Source of the DNA: Bacillus infantis
GTDB taxonomy: Bacteria > Bacillota > Bacilli > Bacillales > Cytobacillaceae
Assembly (NCBI RefSeq): GCF_020171945.1
Contig: NZ_JAIVAP010000022.1
Span: 1 to 64,000 of the forward strand
Length of the DNA: 64,000 bases
Direction of reading: 5' to 3'
Part shown: in pieces, positions 8,481 through 18,118 of the stretch
How the letters are laid out: each line of letters opens with the position of its first letter
Numbering within the stretch: position 1 is the first letter of the stretch
Translations under genes and position numbers: made by a program
The notes under the pieces: model-generated
The model's database searches: none
Seen by the model: only the letters and a program-made list of their open reading frames with translations
What the model was told of the DNA's origin: nothing

Positions 8481-11006
8481 GTAGAGTAAGCACCCGGCGC
8501 CTTCTTCATGTTTCCATGACAGGTTTCCAAGTACTCCTCCCCGAACCGTACGTACACCTCTCGACGTATACGGCTCTCCATTTATCAATCCAGCTTCCCG
8601 TTGTGCAGGTCCAGGTGGCATTTTACGCACAGAGCCATGGTTTTGCGATTTCTTTCAATCATTCGCTTCTCCCACCTTTTCTTGCCTTTCAGGTCTTTTA
8701 GCTTTCTTACATGATGGATTTCTAGGGGCACATTTTCGGCACCACACCATTCACATTTTTCTGCTAAAAGTCGTTTGACTAAACTCGTACTGTTATAAAT
8801 GATGTTTCTTTCCGCAGGAATAGAGTCAATGTTATTTGACTTATAGACTTGGTTGTTCTTCTTGAACCCGTCTTTGTAGAAGTACGAAACTCTTTTTCCG
8901 CTGATTGTATCGTATCGCACTCCAAAATGACCATTTATACTAAATTTGCTGATGATCTTTTTTACGCTGGATTTGTATTTATTGGCGAATGTTTTATACA
9001 TGCTGTACTCCATAATGTGTTTAAAGCTATCCAATTTGTAAACATTGTTCGCCAATTGGTAATAGTTATACAAACCTCTAATCTCTGCGTTGTAGACCGT
9101 CAAAATTTCTAAATCATCATTTTGAATAAGGTGGGAACGATGTGTCGATTTCCATTGTTTTGTTTTTGGGTCGATTTTCAATGCTCTGTACTCGATCAGC
9201 TTATTTCTCCAAACTTCGTGAGGCATAAGCAGTTCACAGCTCATTGTTCGGGTACGCTGTTTGTGACCACTGGCTGTATGTTTTGCCGTTTTATTATCAT
9301 GACTGATTTTCACATCATACCCGAGAAAACGTGCTCGGTCCTTTGAATGTGTAATCAACGTTTTTTCTTGAGATAGTTCAATTTTTAATTCGTTCTCAAG
9401 AAAATTTGTCAAGTCACGTTTTATGATCTGGCAATCCTCTTTACTGCCAATGACTCCTATAAGAAAGTCGTCTGCGTATCTTGTGTATTGCAGCCGTTTG
9501 TAGCCATCGTCCATCGGATCTTTATAGGGTAACTCCATCATATGATTTTTAAGTGATTTCACATGAAGTCGTGCCGTTTCTTTTTCTTCCTCGTCCAATT
9601 CAGTCCATTTTTCTCCGTACTTCTTTTTAGCACGTGAGAGCCGCATTTCACGGGTTCTGTATTCACGTAATCTTTTTCTGGCTTTTCCTTTATCGAAACC
9701 CGCTTTGTACTTTTCGATAAACCGGTCAAGCTCGTTCAAATAGATGTTTGAAAGTATAGGACTGATGATTCCGCCCTGTGGTGTTCCACTGTATGTTTTA
9801 TGGTATTGCCATTCCTCCATATAGCCTGCCTTGAGAAATTTCCAGATGAGGTTTATAAAGGCTTCATCCTCAATCTTTCTTTTCAAGATGGCAATGAGTG
9901 TATGGTGGTCAATATTGTCGAAAAAACCTTTAATATCTCCCTCAATAAACCATTTTGCCCCTGTAAAACGTTCTTTTACTTGTGTAAGGGCTGTGTGACA
10001 GCTTCTTGCCGGACGAAAACCGTGTGAGCGATCAGAAAAATTTGGCTCATAGATACTTTCCAGTATCATTCTGACGACTTCCTGTAATAACTTATCTTCA
10101 AATGATGGGATACCTAATGGGCGCTTTCCGCCGTTTTTCTTGGGAATATACACCCTTCTTGACGGTTTCGGCTGATAGCTGTAATCCTTCAGGCTTTCTA
10201 TTAGGTTTTCAATGCGTTTTAGACTCATTCCATCAATGGTGATTTCATCGACACCTTTGGTCATATTGCCTTCTTTGCTGTACACCTTCGAGTAAGCAAT
10301 AAGGTAAAATTCAGCGTTGTATAAGTTTCTATACAGTCTGCGGATTTTATAATCATCACGAGTAGTCTGTTTCGCCAGATTGTCTAACACCGTATTGGGA
10401 CTTCTCATAGAGCCTCACGCTCCTTTCCAATGTTGTGTAAGACAAGATAAACTGCTCTCCTTCGCCATGTGACAGGCTTTCCCTGTCTCGGACTACTACG
10501 AGAGCTCCGTTACCATATTGGATATTCAGTACCTTTGTACATAGCCCTGTAGGGCGTTCCAACTTAGGTAATCACCATTTAGCACACATAAGAACAAGCG
10601 CATTGTAATGTCGGATGTGACGTTCGCCCTTTTCTTCTTATTGAAGACGGTCAGCCTTAGACCACTTCACAACTGACATGCAATTAATCAGTTGCGTAAT
10701 CGGAAACGAACCTACAATTATTTCGTACCCTTTGGCTGTATAGCGTTTATAAATACCTTCCGCTATAGATGGGCCATTAATCCCCTCGGACTGTCATTCA
10801 GGCAGTTTAGCTTTCATCCTCGTTTACAATTTTTTTCGTCTTGCCATTCAGTCGTATCGTGGTATTTCGGTAACTTATGGCTTTCCCAGCATGCTACACT
10901 CCCCGATATTTGGTTTCCCTCACGGATAAGCTGGGTGACGACAGGTCGTTGTGGTCTAACCTGTTCCTTGCTAGTGGAAATTTCTTATGTGACCTTATGG
11001 TCGCAC
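8481..11006 (-). mobile_element. Complete group II intron inside the cell-wall hydrolase gene
   Basis: The intron RNA begins GTGCGACC (11006 downward) and ends CTTACTCTAC at 8481, 2,526 bp in all. Exact removal rejoins a muramidase reading frame. A domain V-like helix (GAGCCGTATAC...GTACGTACGGTTC) lies near 8545-8580. An EBS1 candidate TTGCATGT at 10683-10676 can pair completely, counting G-U, with the last eight exon bases ATATGCAG. It encodes a full-length reverse transcriptase/maturase. All parts needed for splicing and retrohoming appear present. Confidence 0.93.
8585..10408 (-). CDS. ltrA: Group II intron reverse transcriptase/maturase with HNH endonuclease
   Basis: A 607-residue LtrA-type protein. 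RT domain with IEGDIKGFFDNIDHHTL (motif for the first Asp), GTPQGGIISPILSNIYLN, and the catalytic YADD near residue 311 (TRYADDFLIGV). A maturase X region follows. A C-terminal HNH nuclease has paired Cys (CEWCG, CVKCH) and IHHVRKLKDLKGKKRW. The ORF is intact and lies in domain IV. It stabilises the intron RNA for splicing and copies it into DNA at new sites. Confidence 0.95.
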   Translation of the reverse strand: MRSPNTVLDNLAKQTTRDDYKIRRLYRNLYNAEFYLIAYSKVYSKEGNMTKGVDEITIDGMSLKRIENLIESLKDYSYQPKPSRRVYIPKKNGGKRPLGIPSFEDKLLQEVVRMILESIYEPNFSDRSHGFRPARSCHTALTQVKERFTGAKWFIEGDIKGFFDNIDHHTLIAILKRKIEDEAFINLIWKFLKAGYMEEWQYHKTYSGTPQGGIISPILSNIYLNELDRFIEKYKAGFDKGKARKRLREYRTREMRLSRAKKKYGEKWTELDEEEKETARLHVKSLKNHMMELPYKDPMDDGYKRLQYTRYADDFLIGVIGSKEDCQIIKRDLTNFLENELKIELSQEKTLITHSKDRARFLGYDVKISHDNKTAKHTASGHKQRTRTMSCELLMPHEVWRNKLIEYRALKIDPKTKQWKSTHRSHLIQNDDLEILTVYNAEIRGLYNYYQLANNVYKLDSFKHIMEYSMYKTFANKYKSSVKKIISKFSINGHFGVRYDTISGKRVSYFYKDGFKKNNQVYKSNNIDSIPAERNIIYNSTSLVKRLLAEKCEWCGAENVPLEIHHVRKLKDLKGKKRWEKRMIERNRKTMALCVKCHLDLHNGKLD

Positions 11007-11474
11007 CTGCATATGACCAGTTGCACCTACTGGCGATATCATAGGCTGAATGGTTGAAAATCGGGTCTCTACACGATGATGGGCTGCAAGGAGATTCCAC
11101 GGAACACCATATTTTTCTTGAGCAGCCATATAGATAGGAATGAATATAGCCGGGATTTCATTCAAACCAATTTCAGAAATATCTCCACCCCAAAATCCCC
11201 CGCCTTCAGGCTTCGATTCTTCCCCACTTGAAGCAACGATAAGTACCATTGCTAGGATTATACCCGCCACTAGGACCAAAACGGCGGCTCCCCCTAATAT
11301 GACTGGCCAACCTAATTTTAAAGTTGCTGCTGTACCAACTTTCTGCGCCGCCTTCTTAGCAACTTTTTTTCCAGCTTGTTTTGCAGCTGCCTTCCCTGCA
11401 GCACTTGCAGCATTTTTAAAGGCAGAACTCCCGTCAGTTTCATAGTTGTCATTTGGATCATTAGTTTGGGACAT
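11007..11474 (-). CDS. 5' exon of conjugation cell-wall hydrolase (membrane anchor + muramidase)
   Basis: First 156 residues of the CwlT-like protein. A lysine/alanine-rich cytoplasmic start (AAGKAAAKQAGKKVAKKAAQ) precedes one membrane segment (VILGGAAVLVLVAGIILAMV, about residues 57-76). The start of a lysozyme-like domain follows, with the probable catalytic Glu in HHRVETRFS and the substrate-site PVGATGHMQ at the splice junction. It starts at ATG 11474, overlapping the upstream gene by 14 bases. Expression depends on intron splicing; otherwise a truncated protein without peptidase domain would be made. Confidence 0.9.
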
Positions 11475-12090
11475 TCACTCTCACATCCTCTACTTTCCAT
11501 TCTCCATTGACCTGACGGACACCAAGCAAATACCAATCTTCTATATTTGTACTTGTGCCATCCGTTGCTTCTGCGCTTCCCTTTACAATGACGTTCCAGC
11601 GCACAACTGAACTGCTGGAATTAACAACAGGCGTAACCTTTGTTTCAGTGACTGTTAAATAGGACCGGTCTAAAGGCTCCCTTCTCATATTTGTTTTCAT
11701 TTTTTTATATAAAGCTTCCGTCATATAAGGCTTTGCATCTTCTAAATATTTCATCGGATCATCTGCATTATAGGCATGGAATGCTTTTACAAAAGCAACT
11801 CCGACTTCTTGCGTCTTGGCCAATTCCTCTTGGGAAAAATTTTCATTTTGATCATACTCATTCTTATCCATCGCGGTCGTATCTACAGTTTTACTTGAAG
11901 TGACGGAATCGACGTTCTTTGCCGATTCCACGCTACCTCGAGATTCACTTTTCTCTGCTCCGGCTTCTTCTGTACCTAAGCTGCGGAATATAAAAGTTGC
12001 GGTAAAACCGATAACAAGAAACACTGCAAGGATGAAGCAAAACAGTTTGATCCGATCTGATTTACTGTTGTGAATATCCCAACCAAACAT
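11461..12090 (-). CDS. Conjugation-operon membrane protein, possibly VirB8-like
   Basis: A 209-residue protein with one N-terminal membrane segment (FCFILAVFLVIGFTATFIF), an acidic linker, and a soluble domain of about 110 residues with alternating helices and strands, resembling the NTF2-like fold of VirB8/TcpC-type proteins. Start ATG 12090 has GGAGGAATCTT. It lies between the VirB6-like gene and the cell-wall hydrolase. The location suggests a structural channel component outside the membrane. The fold assignment is inference. Confidence 0.65.
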   Translation of the reverse strand: MFGWDIHNSKSDRIKLFCFILAVFLVIGFTATFIFRSLGTEEAGAEKSESRGSVESAKNVDSVTSSKTVDTTAMDKNEYDQNENFSQEELAKTQEVGVAFVKAFHAYNADDPMKYLEDAKPYMTEALYKKMKTNMRREPLDRSYLTVTETKVTPVVNSSSSVVRWNVIVKGSAEATDGTSTNIEDWYLLGVRQVNGEWKVEDVRVNVPN

Positions 12091-12101
12091 AAGATTCCTC
12101 C

Positions 12102-14477
12102 TTATTCCTCGTTTCGATTCTCCCTATTCCGATTAGCATTAATCTGTTGCTCAGCCTCCCAACGGGTTATCGGCCTATCATTTTGCCTGGCATTCTCTAT
12201 TATCCGATTAACTACCTCCTCGCGGTTCTGACGAGTGGTTTCTTCATTTCTTTGAGTAACATTGTTTTCTGTCACTCTATTATTTCTTTCTGTAACTTCA
12301 TTGGTGGTCCTGCTGTTATTTTCATTTGAAGAGTGACTTCTATTCACGGTTTCCTGGATATTTCTTTCTGAACTTTCATTCGATGCTCGATTTCTGTTTA
12401 CTGTCTCCTGAATTGTTCTTTCCAAATTTTCATTGGATGCCTGGTTTCTGTTCACTGTTTCCTGTACATTTCTCTCTGAATTTTGGTTATTGGCGACATT
12501 GCGGTTAATGGTATCTTGCGAGGTTCTTTGTTCCGTTGTATTCTCGAATCCCCTGCGCTCTGTAAGCTGATTTTCTTGTCGCTGATTTAATTTATCTTGG
12601 TGAGAGTGCTGATTTAATAGATTAACATTACGGTCAGACTGCTGACGTTCAACAAGGTCGGCATCCTGGAAGTTTGGACGCTCCGTAGATGCTGCTGATT
12701 CACGTTGTGCATCCCTTAATGACTGACGATCGACCAAAGGAGCATTTGATACGTTATCGGTCCCTAAACGGCGTCGGCGTAAATCATCAATGTTCGTCAC
12801 ATTGGTATTACCTGATTCCCTTTGACTTTCCGGAGTACCCGAACCGTTTTGCCGTTCCATAAGATTATTGCTGTTAGTGGCATTTTCTATATTTGCGCGA
12901 TTATGCAGTTGATTCTTATATCCTTCTTGTCCTTCCTGAAATTCTGAACCTCCCCGATCCATCAGCACAGCTGCTCCTGCAGCTGAAGCTAAATTCTCCT
13001 TGATTTGACCTTGCTGACCTTGGCGATTCGCAAGCCCCGTATTCCCTCGGGTTTTAGACCCTTTATTTCGATTTAACAACGGTCGATTGTGTACCCGTCC
13101 ATTTTTCCCATCAATTTGACGCATTGTGTTCCGGGCCTGACTATATTTTTGCTTATAGCTTTGAAGGGTCTGGCCAGTGCTACTTTGAACATTATTTGCA
13201 GCCGTGGATACCATACTAAACAGATCTTTTCGCTTTGCCCAAATACCTACAAAACATATAATTTGAAGAATCATCATCCCTAAGTAACCTAAATCTGACG
13301 ATTCTGTCGCACGATAAAGAATGGCGGAAATCCCAAACAAGATAGTGAGAAGTAAGGCAATGGCTATTTTCATCAACTGCGCATGAAGTAATTTCATTGC
13401 CCAATCTACGGCAGTCTGTTGCCAACGCGGCACAAGGGCCATCAAAAGTGGGACCGGCGCAAAAAGCGCTAGTGCCAAGAAAATAAGCTGAAACAAGATG
13501 ATGGAGCCTGAAATCATTAAAAGAAAAATCCCGATAATGCTATTTCCGATGAACAACAAAGGGACAAAGGCTGCACGCTGTGTGATCCCGTCAATAGCCA
13601 TCATTGCATTATCCTTCTCATTTACCTCTACTTCGGCTTTTTCTTGTCTTTCTTGAGCTCCTAAAATGGGATCAACAGCTAATAGGTCATTTACTCTGCC
13701 TTCATCAACCTCAGCAGTACCGTATTGCATTAGCAAATACGGTTTTTTAACCATCAGATCAAACATTTGATTGCGGATTGTAGCAATCCCTTCTTCTGCA
13801 GTATAGGAAGCTCCTGGATTAACGATGCTTGCAGATACGCCTAGAATGTCACTTTGAAGATTACTCGACCATTCATTCAGACCGCCTAAGAACTTGCCCG
13901 CATTTGAGAAGAAACCTAAAGAAAAAACGAAGATAATTAACGCGGATATTAAACCGCCCCAGGCACGGCTGCTTTCTCGCTTAACCATTCCAACATAAGT
14001 CGCCCATGTTCCCACTAGACATAGAACAAAGGTTACTAGCAACGGCCAAAGTCCATTTGCCATAAAACCGCTAGAGTTGAACCCTGCTATATTTTGGATA
14101 GCTGCGCCTATTTCATCAACAACATTTGACACAAAGTCTAATTCAAAAGCTTCTTGTACAATAACCATTGTAAAATTCGCTAACAGTACATTTAGCTGCC
14201 AAATGGCATTAATAATTTCCATCAACGCAATATAAATTTGTTTTCCAGCTCCGTCTGCCCAATTCCATGGCATCCAGTCACCTGAAGTATCAACATAGGT
14301 GTCTAGCTCGTAATGATGTTGCGGATATTCATTATAATCAAGCTCTACTTCCCCGATCGTACCTGTATCACGATCTTGAGGAACAAGGTTGTCTTGTAGG
14401 CTATCAGCTGACACAAGAATTTGCATTGAGGTTAAAAGCAAAGCAGTGATTATTACTAACCGAAAGAATTTTTTCAT
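12102..14477 (-). CDS. VirB6/TrbL-like polytopic conjugation channel protein with long Asn/Arg-rich tail
   Basis: A 791-residue protein. A signal-like N-terminus (residues 1-24) is followed by an extracellular segment, then about six to eight membrane segments between residues 75 and 415 (for example LWPLLVTFVLCLVGTWATYV and LFQLIFLALALFAPVPLLMA). The C-terminal 360 residues are hydrophilic, rich in Asn, Arg, Gln and Glu, with a degenerate repeat of about 17 residues (ERxIQETVNRNxASNE). The layout fits the VirB6/TrbL family, the inner-membrane part of the DNA channel. The repeat tail is unusual and would face the cytoplasm or the wall depending on topology. Confidence 0.8.
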   Translation of the reverse strand: MKKFFRLVIITALLLTSMQILVSADSLQDNLVPQDRDTGTIGEVELDYNEYPQHHYELDTYVDTSGDWMPWNWADGAGKQIYIALMEIINAIWQLNVLLANFTMVIVQEAFELDFVSNVVDEIGAAIQNIAGFNSSGFMANGLWPLLVTFVLCLVGTWATYVGMVKRESSRAWGGLISALIIFVFSLGFFSNAGKFLGGLNEWSSNLQSDILGVSASIVNPGASYTAEEGIATIRNQMFDLMVKKPYLLMQYGTAEVDEGRVNDLLAVDPILGAQERQEKAEVEVNEKDNAMMAIDGITQRAAFVPLLFIGNSIIGIFLLMISGSIILFQLIFLALALFAPVPLLMALVPRWQQTAVDWAMKLLHAQLMKIAIALLLTILFGISAILYRATESSDLGYLGMMILQIICFVGIWAKRKDLFSMVSTAANNVQSSTGQTLQSYKQKYSQARNTMRQIDGKNGRVHNRPLLNRNKGSKTRGNTGLANRQGQQGQIKENLASAAGAAVLMDRGGSEFQEGQEGYKNQLHNRANIENATNSNNLMERQNGSGTPESQRESGNTNVTNIDDLRRRRLGTDNVSNAPLVDRQSLRDAQRESAASTERPNFQDADLVERQQSDRNVNLLNQHSHQDKLNQRQENQLTERRGFENTTEQRTSQDTINRNVANNQNSERNVQETVNRNQASNENLERTIQETVNRNRASNESSERNIQETVNRSHSSNENNSRTTNEVTERNNRVTENNVTQRNEETTRQNREEVVNRIIENARQNDRPITRWEAEQQINANRNRENRNEE

Positions 14478-14908
14478 TGTTCATGCAACTCCCTGAGTAC
14501 TTTCGGCTCCAAGTCAGCTACTAACTCATCAAAATTATAAACGTCTCCATACTGTGTTCTTTTCCATCCGTTATCTGTTTTGACGATTTCCATTCTTTCC
14601 GTTTTAGTGCTTTTTTCTTCGGGATGCTCGTAAACTATTTCATAGAAATAGCGTTCATCATTAGCTTTCCATTCTGTTAATCTATAATTCTCAACTACTA
14701 CACTATTATCCGGTTCGTCTTCTGGGTCTAAGGCTGTTTGCTCTTTTTGAAGCAGTTGAACCATTTTACCCTGATCTTTTTGGATATGGGCATTAACCCA
14801 TTCGACTGGAATATCAGATGATCCTTTACCCTTAGTTTCATTGTTACTGCAAGCTGCAGCAACAATAAAGACGATTGACAAAACAACGGGCAACCAAGCT
14901 TTCCTCAT
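14474..14908 (-). CDS. Conjugation-operon lipoprotein
   Basis: A 144-residue secreted lipoprotein: signal peptide with lipobox VAAAC (Cys about residue 20), then a polar domain. It overlaps the VirB6-like gene by four bases and the VirB4 gene by four bases, so all three are translated together. Function not recognised; small lipoproteins in Gram-positive type IV systems often assist channel assembly or surface exclusion. Confidence 0.75.
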   Translation of the reverse strand: MRKAWLPVVLSIVFIVAAACSNNETKGKGSSDIPVEWVNAHIQKDQGKMVQLLQKEQTALDPEDEPDNSVVVENYRLTEWKANDERYFYEIVYEHPEEKSTKTERMEIVKTDNGWKRTQYGDVYNFDELVADLEPKVLRELHEQ

Positions 14909-17466
14909 ACAAACACCTCCGTCTCTGTCTCATCGTCCTCTTTTTCAAGAGCAATCTGCCCAGCATAATGACTCAACTTTTCTTCTTCCTGTTTTTCAGA
15001 TGGTGGTCGTGTATCAAAGGCATCGAACAAGTCTGTGAATAATGCGTTAACAGATACGACCCCAACACGGCCCGTAATGTCCTGGAATAGACATTGCCCA
15101 TTTTGAAGCTCCCTTAACGTGGAAGCATTATATTCAGTATGTTTCAGATTTAATAAGGAAAGAACATTTTCAATCTCTTTTGGATCTGTACTTCGGAATG
15201 CGAATTTCATGCCAATATTGTTTTTCATCTTTTCATCCAATAAGTCATTCGCATTTTGAGTAACAAAGTATATACCTGCATTCATCGAACGCCCTGCCCG
15301 GACCATTCGTGTAGCCAAATGGCTTCCTTGACTGGTATTTAAAACGGCCCATGCTTCATCCAACAGCACAACCTTGAAAACGCTGCGGTTTGAGTAAATG
15401 AATTTTAATGCGAAAGATGAAATAGGAAGCATCATGGCCACGGACAGCATTTCAGATAGACTGTACTTCTCCGGGTTAGTGTCTGGCGCAGGAAGCTCTA
15501 AGTTTTGTATCTGCAGTACATTTAATGCTGTCTCAAGACTGATGGCCGAATGGCGGTCCCCATCTCCGAAAAGCAGCTGTGCAAACGATAATTCGCTAAA
15601 TGACCGAATATGCTCTCCTAGCTGTCTCGCTATTTCATCTTCACTGTTTAACAACTCGTTCATAACCTTTGTCAAAGAAGGCTTTTCAGCTTCTGCAACT
15701 GTCCGGACTGCATGTGTCAGTTTAGGGAATCTTTGAGAATCATCCAACCGCACACCTGTAAGGAATGTCAGAATATCCAATGCCAGTGTGATAGATTCTT
15801 TAATGTCCTCATGTATTGAGAAGGGGTCCAAACGCCCTTTATCTTCTAGCTTAGTAGATAGGGAAATGATGTTAACATGCCCCGATAAATCATAAAGGTC
15901 ATCCCCCCAGTTACCACGCTCACCCTTAGGGTCAATTACTAATGCTTTACCGCCCGACAGAACAGACAGATACGTAATTAAGTTGGAGCTAAATGATTTC
16001 CCTCCTCCTAATGAACCTAAGAATGCAGCTGAAAGCGCATTAGTTTTTGTTCCTCTAATTCCTTGAGCCGCGCGGTTTGGCATAATATAAACAGGTTGAT
16101 CGAGAATACCTGTTGTTCCAACAAAGAAACCTTCCCCATCCCCTAGCTGTTTAGTCGCTCCAAACATACCGCCTGAAACAGCTGCTGGCTCCATATAATG
16201 AATGTAATCTTTCACATATCGCTTGGCCCCAGGAAGAAATTCATTGAAGGCCAACCACTGATCCCCGTAGGGCTGCTCGACCTGAAACATCATATCTTGA
16301 TAATGATCTTTAATCGTATCGCAACGGCGCTTAAGTTCATCTTCATCTTGAGCCGAAACAGAGAGAATAATTGATGTTTTAATAAGGGGCATTCTTGACT
16401 TCTGTAAGTGCGCCTCTAACTCATGAGCTTCCTGTCTCCCCTCAAGAACATTTAGCCCCGTATCATTCCCTGTCTCTCGCGCATGTCGATCTTGATCCTT
16501 TAACTCCTTTTGTTTGTTGCGAACGGCAGACAAAGCCTTTCGATTCTCTAAGGTCTCTGTACGGATGCTGATTTCTACAGGGAAATCTAGGCTCTGAATA
16601 CTATAAATCCATTCCTCATTAGGAAACTCCATCTCATAAGGAACATTTGAAATGGTCAAAAATGCAACATGCCCTTCTTTTTCATCACCTTCATGAATTT
16701 GCTTTAAGATCAAACTGCGTTTAGGAGAATCGTCAACAAACCCTTCTGTCAACCGAAGCACATCATGATATAAGGGGCGACGTACCGTTATGTTTCCATC
16801 TTCAAACTCTTTATGATGGACAGTGTATGCCGGGCTCCAATTTTTAATAAGAGGCGCCTTTCCAATCCCTCGGTAGAAGTTACGCCTAATCAGCCACTGA
16901 ATGGATTCTTCATTAACCGGCTCGGCTTTAAGGCGAGAATGGACCTTGTTATACACTCGGCGCTCTGCTTTTCTGTAACGATCAATCTCACCTTCTATAA
17001 TATCTGGCGTATCAAGTCCAGATGCTGCATTGACACCACCAATAAATTCTTGCCAGGCTTCTTTTAAATCCTTCAGAAACGAATTTTTCTTTGTATTCTC
17101 AGGTTTTGGGAGTTTCACACCGATATAGAAACGGTACTCTGTCCCTTCCTTTCCGAGCAGCCGTTCTAATTGAATGGCTGCATCATCAGTATGTTTTTTA
17201 GCTGCTTCTTTTAATGGTCCAGATAATCTGCTTTTAAATCTCTCATGCTTTTCTTGAATGGATTGAAAATTCGGAACAACAAGCATATGTGTATCCATAT
17301 TGATTTGCCAAAAGAAGGCTTTTATCTTAGTGAAAATATAGTCTTTTTCATCATCAGCAAGAAAATCATAATTATATCCAGCAAGCTGATAGTACGCCCA
17401 GCAAGATCCATCTTGAGCAAATACAAGGTTGTCTTCAAAGTATTTAACCGGAAATTCGATGTTCAT
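14905..17466 (-). CDS. VirB4-family conjugation ATPase
   Basis: A 853-residue VirB4/TraE-like ATPase that powers the type IV secretion channel. Walker A GSLGGGKS lies near residue 490 and Walker B VVLLDEAWAVL near residue 705, followed by the RAGRSMNAGIYFVTQNAND motif region. ATG at 17466 is chosen because GGAAGGTG lies eight bases upstream; an upstream GTG (17475) has no room for a ribosome site. It overlaps the TcpE-like gene. The full-length, intact core of the operon. Confidence 0.95.
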   Translation of the reverse strand: MNIEFPVKYFEDNLVFAQDGSCWAYYQLAGYNYDFLADDEKDYIFTKIKAFFWQINMDTHMLVVPNFQSIQEKHERFKSRLSGPLKEAAKKHTDDAAIQLERLLGKEGTEYRFYIGVKLPKPENTKKNSFLKDLKEAWQEFIGGVNAASGLDTPDIIEGEIDRYRKAERRVYNKVHSRLKAEPVNEESIQWLIRRNFYRGIGKAPLIKNWSPAYTVHHKEFEDGNITVRRPLYHDVLRLTEGFVDDSPKRSLILKQIHEGDEKEGHVAFLTISNVPYEMEFPNEEWIYSIQSLDFPVEISIRTETLENRKALSAVRNKQKELKDQDRHARETGNDTGLNVLEGRQEAHELEAHLQKSRMPLIKTSIILSVSAQDEDELKRRCDTIKDHYQDMMFQVEQPYGDQWLAFNEFLPGAKRYVKDYIHYMEPAAVSGGMFGATKQLGDGEGFFVGTTGILDQPVYIMPNRAAQGIRGTKTNALSAAFLGSLGGGKSFSSNLITYLSVLSGGKALVIDPKGERGNWGDDLYDLSGHVNIISLSTKLEDKGRLDPFSIHEDIKESITLALDILTFLTGVRLDDSQRFPKLTHAVRTVAEAEKPSLTKVMNELLNSEDEIARQLGEHIRSFSELSFAQLLFGDGDRHSAISLETALNVLQIQNLELPAPDTNPEKYSLSEMLSVAMMLPISSFALKFIYSNRSVFKVVLLDEAWAVLNTSQGSHLATRMVRAGRSMNAGIYFVTQNANDLLDEKMKNNIGMKFAFRSTDPKEIENVLSLLNLKHTEYNASTLRELQNGQCLFQDITGRVGVVSVNALFTDLFDAFDTRPPSEKQEEEKLSHYAGQIALEKEDDETETEVFV

Positions 17467-17875
17467 CAGCTTCACCTTCCTTTTCGTGATAGCTTAACTC
17501 ACGGTAACTTATAGGACTCGCATACTTGTAAGGCTTTTTGCTGCTGGTTATCTCTTTATAGCGATTACGGTAATGCGGATCTAAGTGGTATTGCGCCACC
17601 CGCAAAAAGAATCGGTGCGGCGCTTTACCATCAAGTAATTGTTTCGTGAAAAACCAGGAAAACAAGCCCGGCAAAAAGATGTACTCAATCAACCCTAAAT
17701 CAATTAAACTTAGAGGGGGGATACGGTTTAGGCACCAAACTAAAATGAATCCTCCTGCAAAGAATCCTATCTGTCGATACGTGAGAGGTATCGGCAGAGG
17801 GATATCTTGAATCCCATACAATACTTTTTCTACTTTCCAGACACTGTTGTAAGTTCTTAGAATTTTAGGCTTCAT
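17444..17875 (-). CDS. tcpE: TcpE-family conjugation membrane protein
   Basis: A 143-residue protein with the TcpE layout: N-terminal YNSVWKVEKVLYGIQDIPLP, two membrane segments (about residues 33-50 and 58-80), and a conserved basic region (GKAPHRFFLRVAQYHLDPHY). TcpE is an essential channel component in pCW3-type transfer systems and in ICEBs1 (ConD). It is located directly upstream of VirB4, as in those systems. Confidence 0.8.
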   Translation of the reverse strand: MKPKILRTYNSVWKVEKVLYGIQDIPLPIPLTYRQIGFFAGGFILVWCLNRIPPLSLIDLGLIEYIFLPGLFSWFFTKQLLDGKAPHRFFLRVAQYHLDPHYRNRYKEITSSKKPYKYASPISYRELSYHEKEGEADEHRISG

Positions 17876-17878
17876 AGA

Positions 17879-18100
17879 TTACGCTCCAAAAACGGTTTCC
17901 CAGAGCTTACTCCCAAGATCTTTTACACTATCCGGCGTGAACACGAAAACCCCTACAACCATTGCAAATACAGCAAATCCTACAAACTTAGAAAACTCCC
18001 TTTTCACCAAAAAATAAATTGCGACAGCCCCGATAATGACCAAGAACAAAGCACCAATTTGAGTAGAAAACCATTCTTGAATATTTTCTCCGAAATTCAT
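17879..18100 (-). CDS. tcpD: TcpD-family small membrane protein
   Basis: A 73-residue protein with two hydrophobic segments (FLVIIGAVAIYFLVKREF and FAVFAMVVGVFVFTP). Size, topology and position between TcpC and TcpE match TcpD of Gram-positive conjugative plasmids. Start ATG 18100 follows AGGAGGATGATAGAG. Probably a small structural part of the membrane channel. Confidence 0.75.
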   Translation of the reverse strand: MNFGENIQEWFSTQIGALFLVIIGAVAIYFLVKREFSKFVGFAVFAMVVGVFVFTPDSVKDLGSKLWETVFGA

Positions 18101-18118
18101 TCTCTATCATCCTCCTGA

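Noticed and set aside
8481-8630. N-terminal 50 residues of the unspliced NlpC/P60 frame
   Set aside because: They are translated from group II intron domains V/VI, not from an exon.
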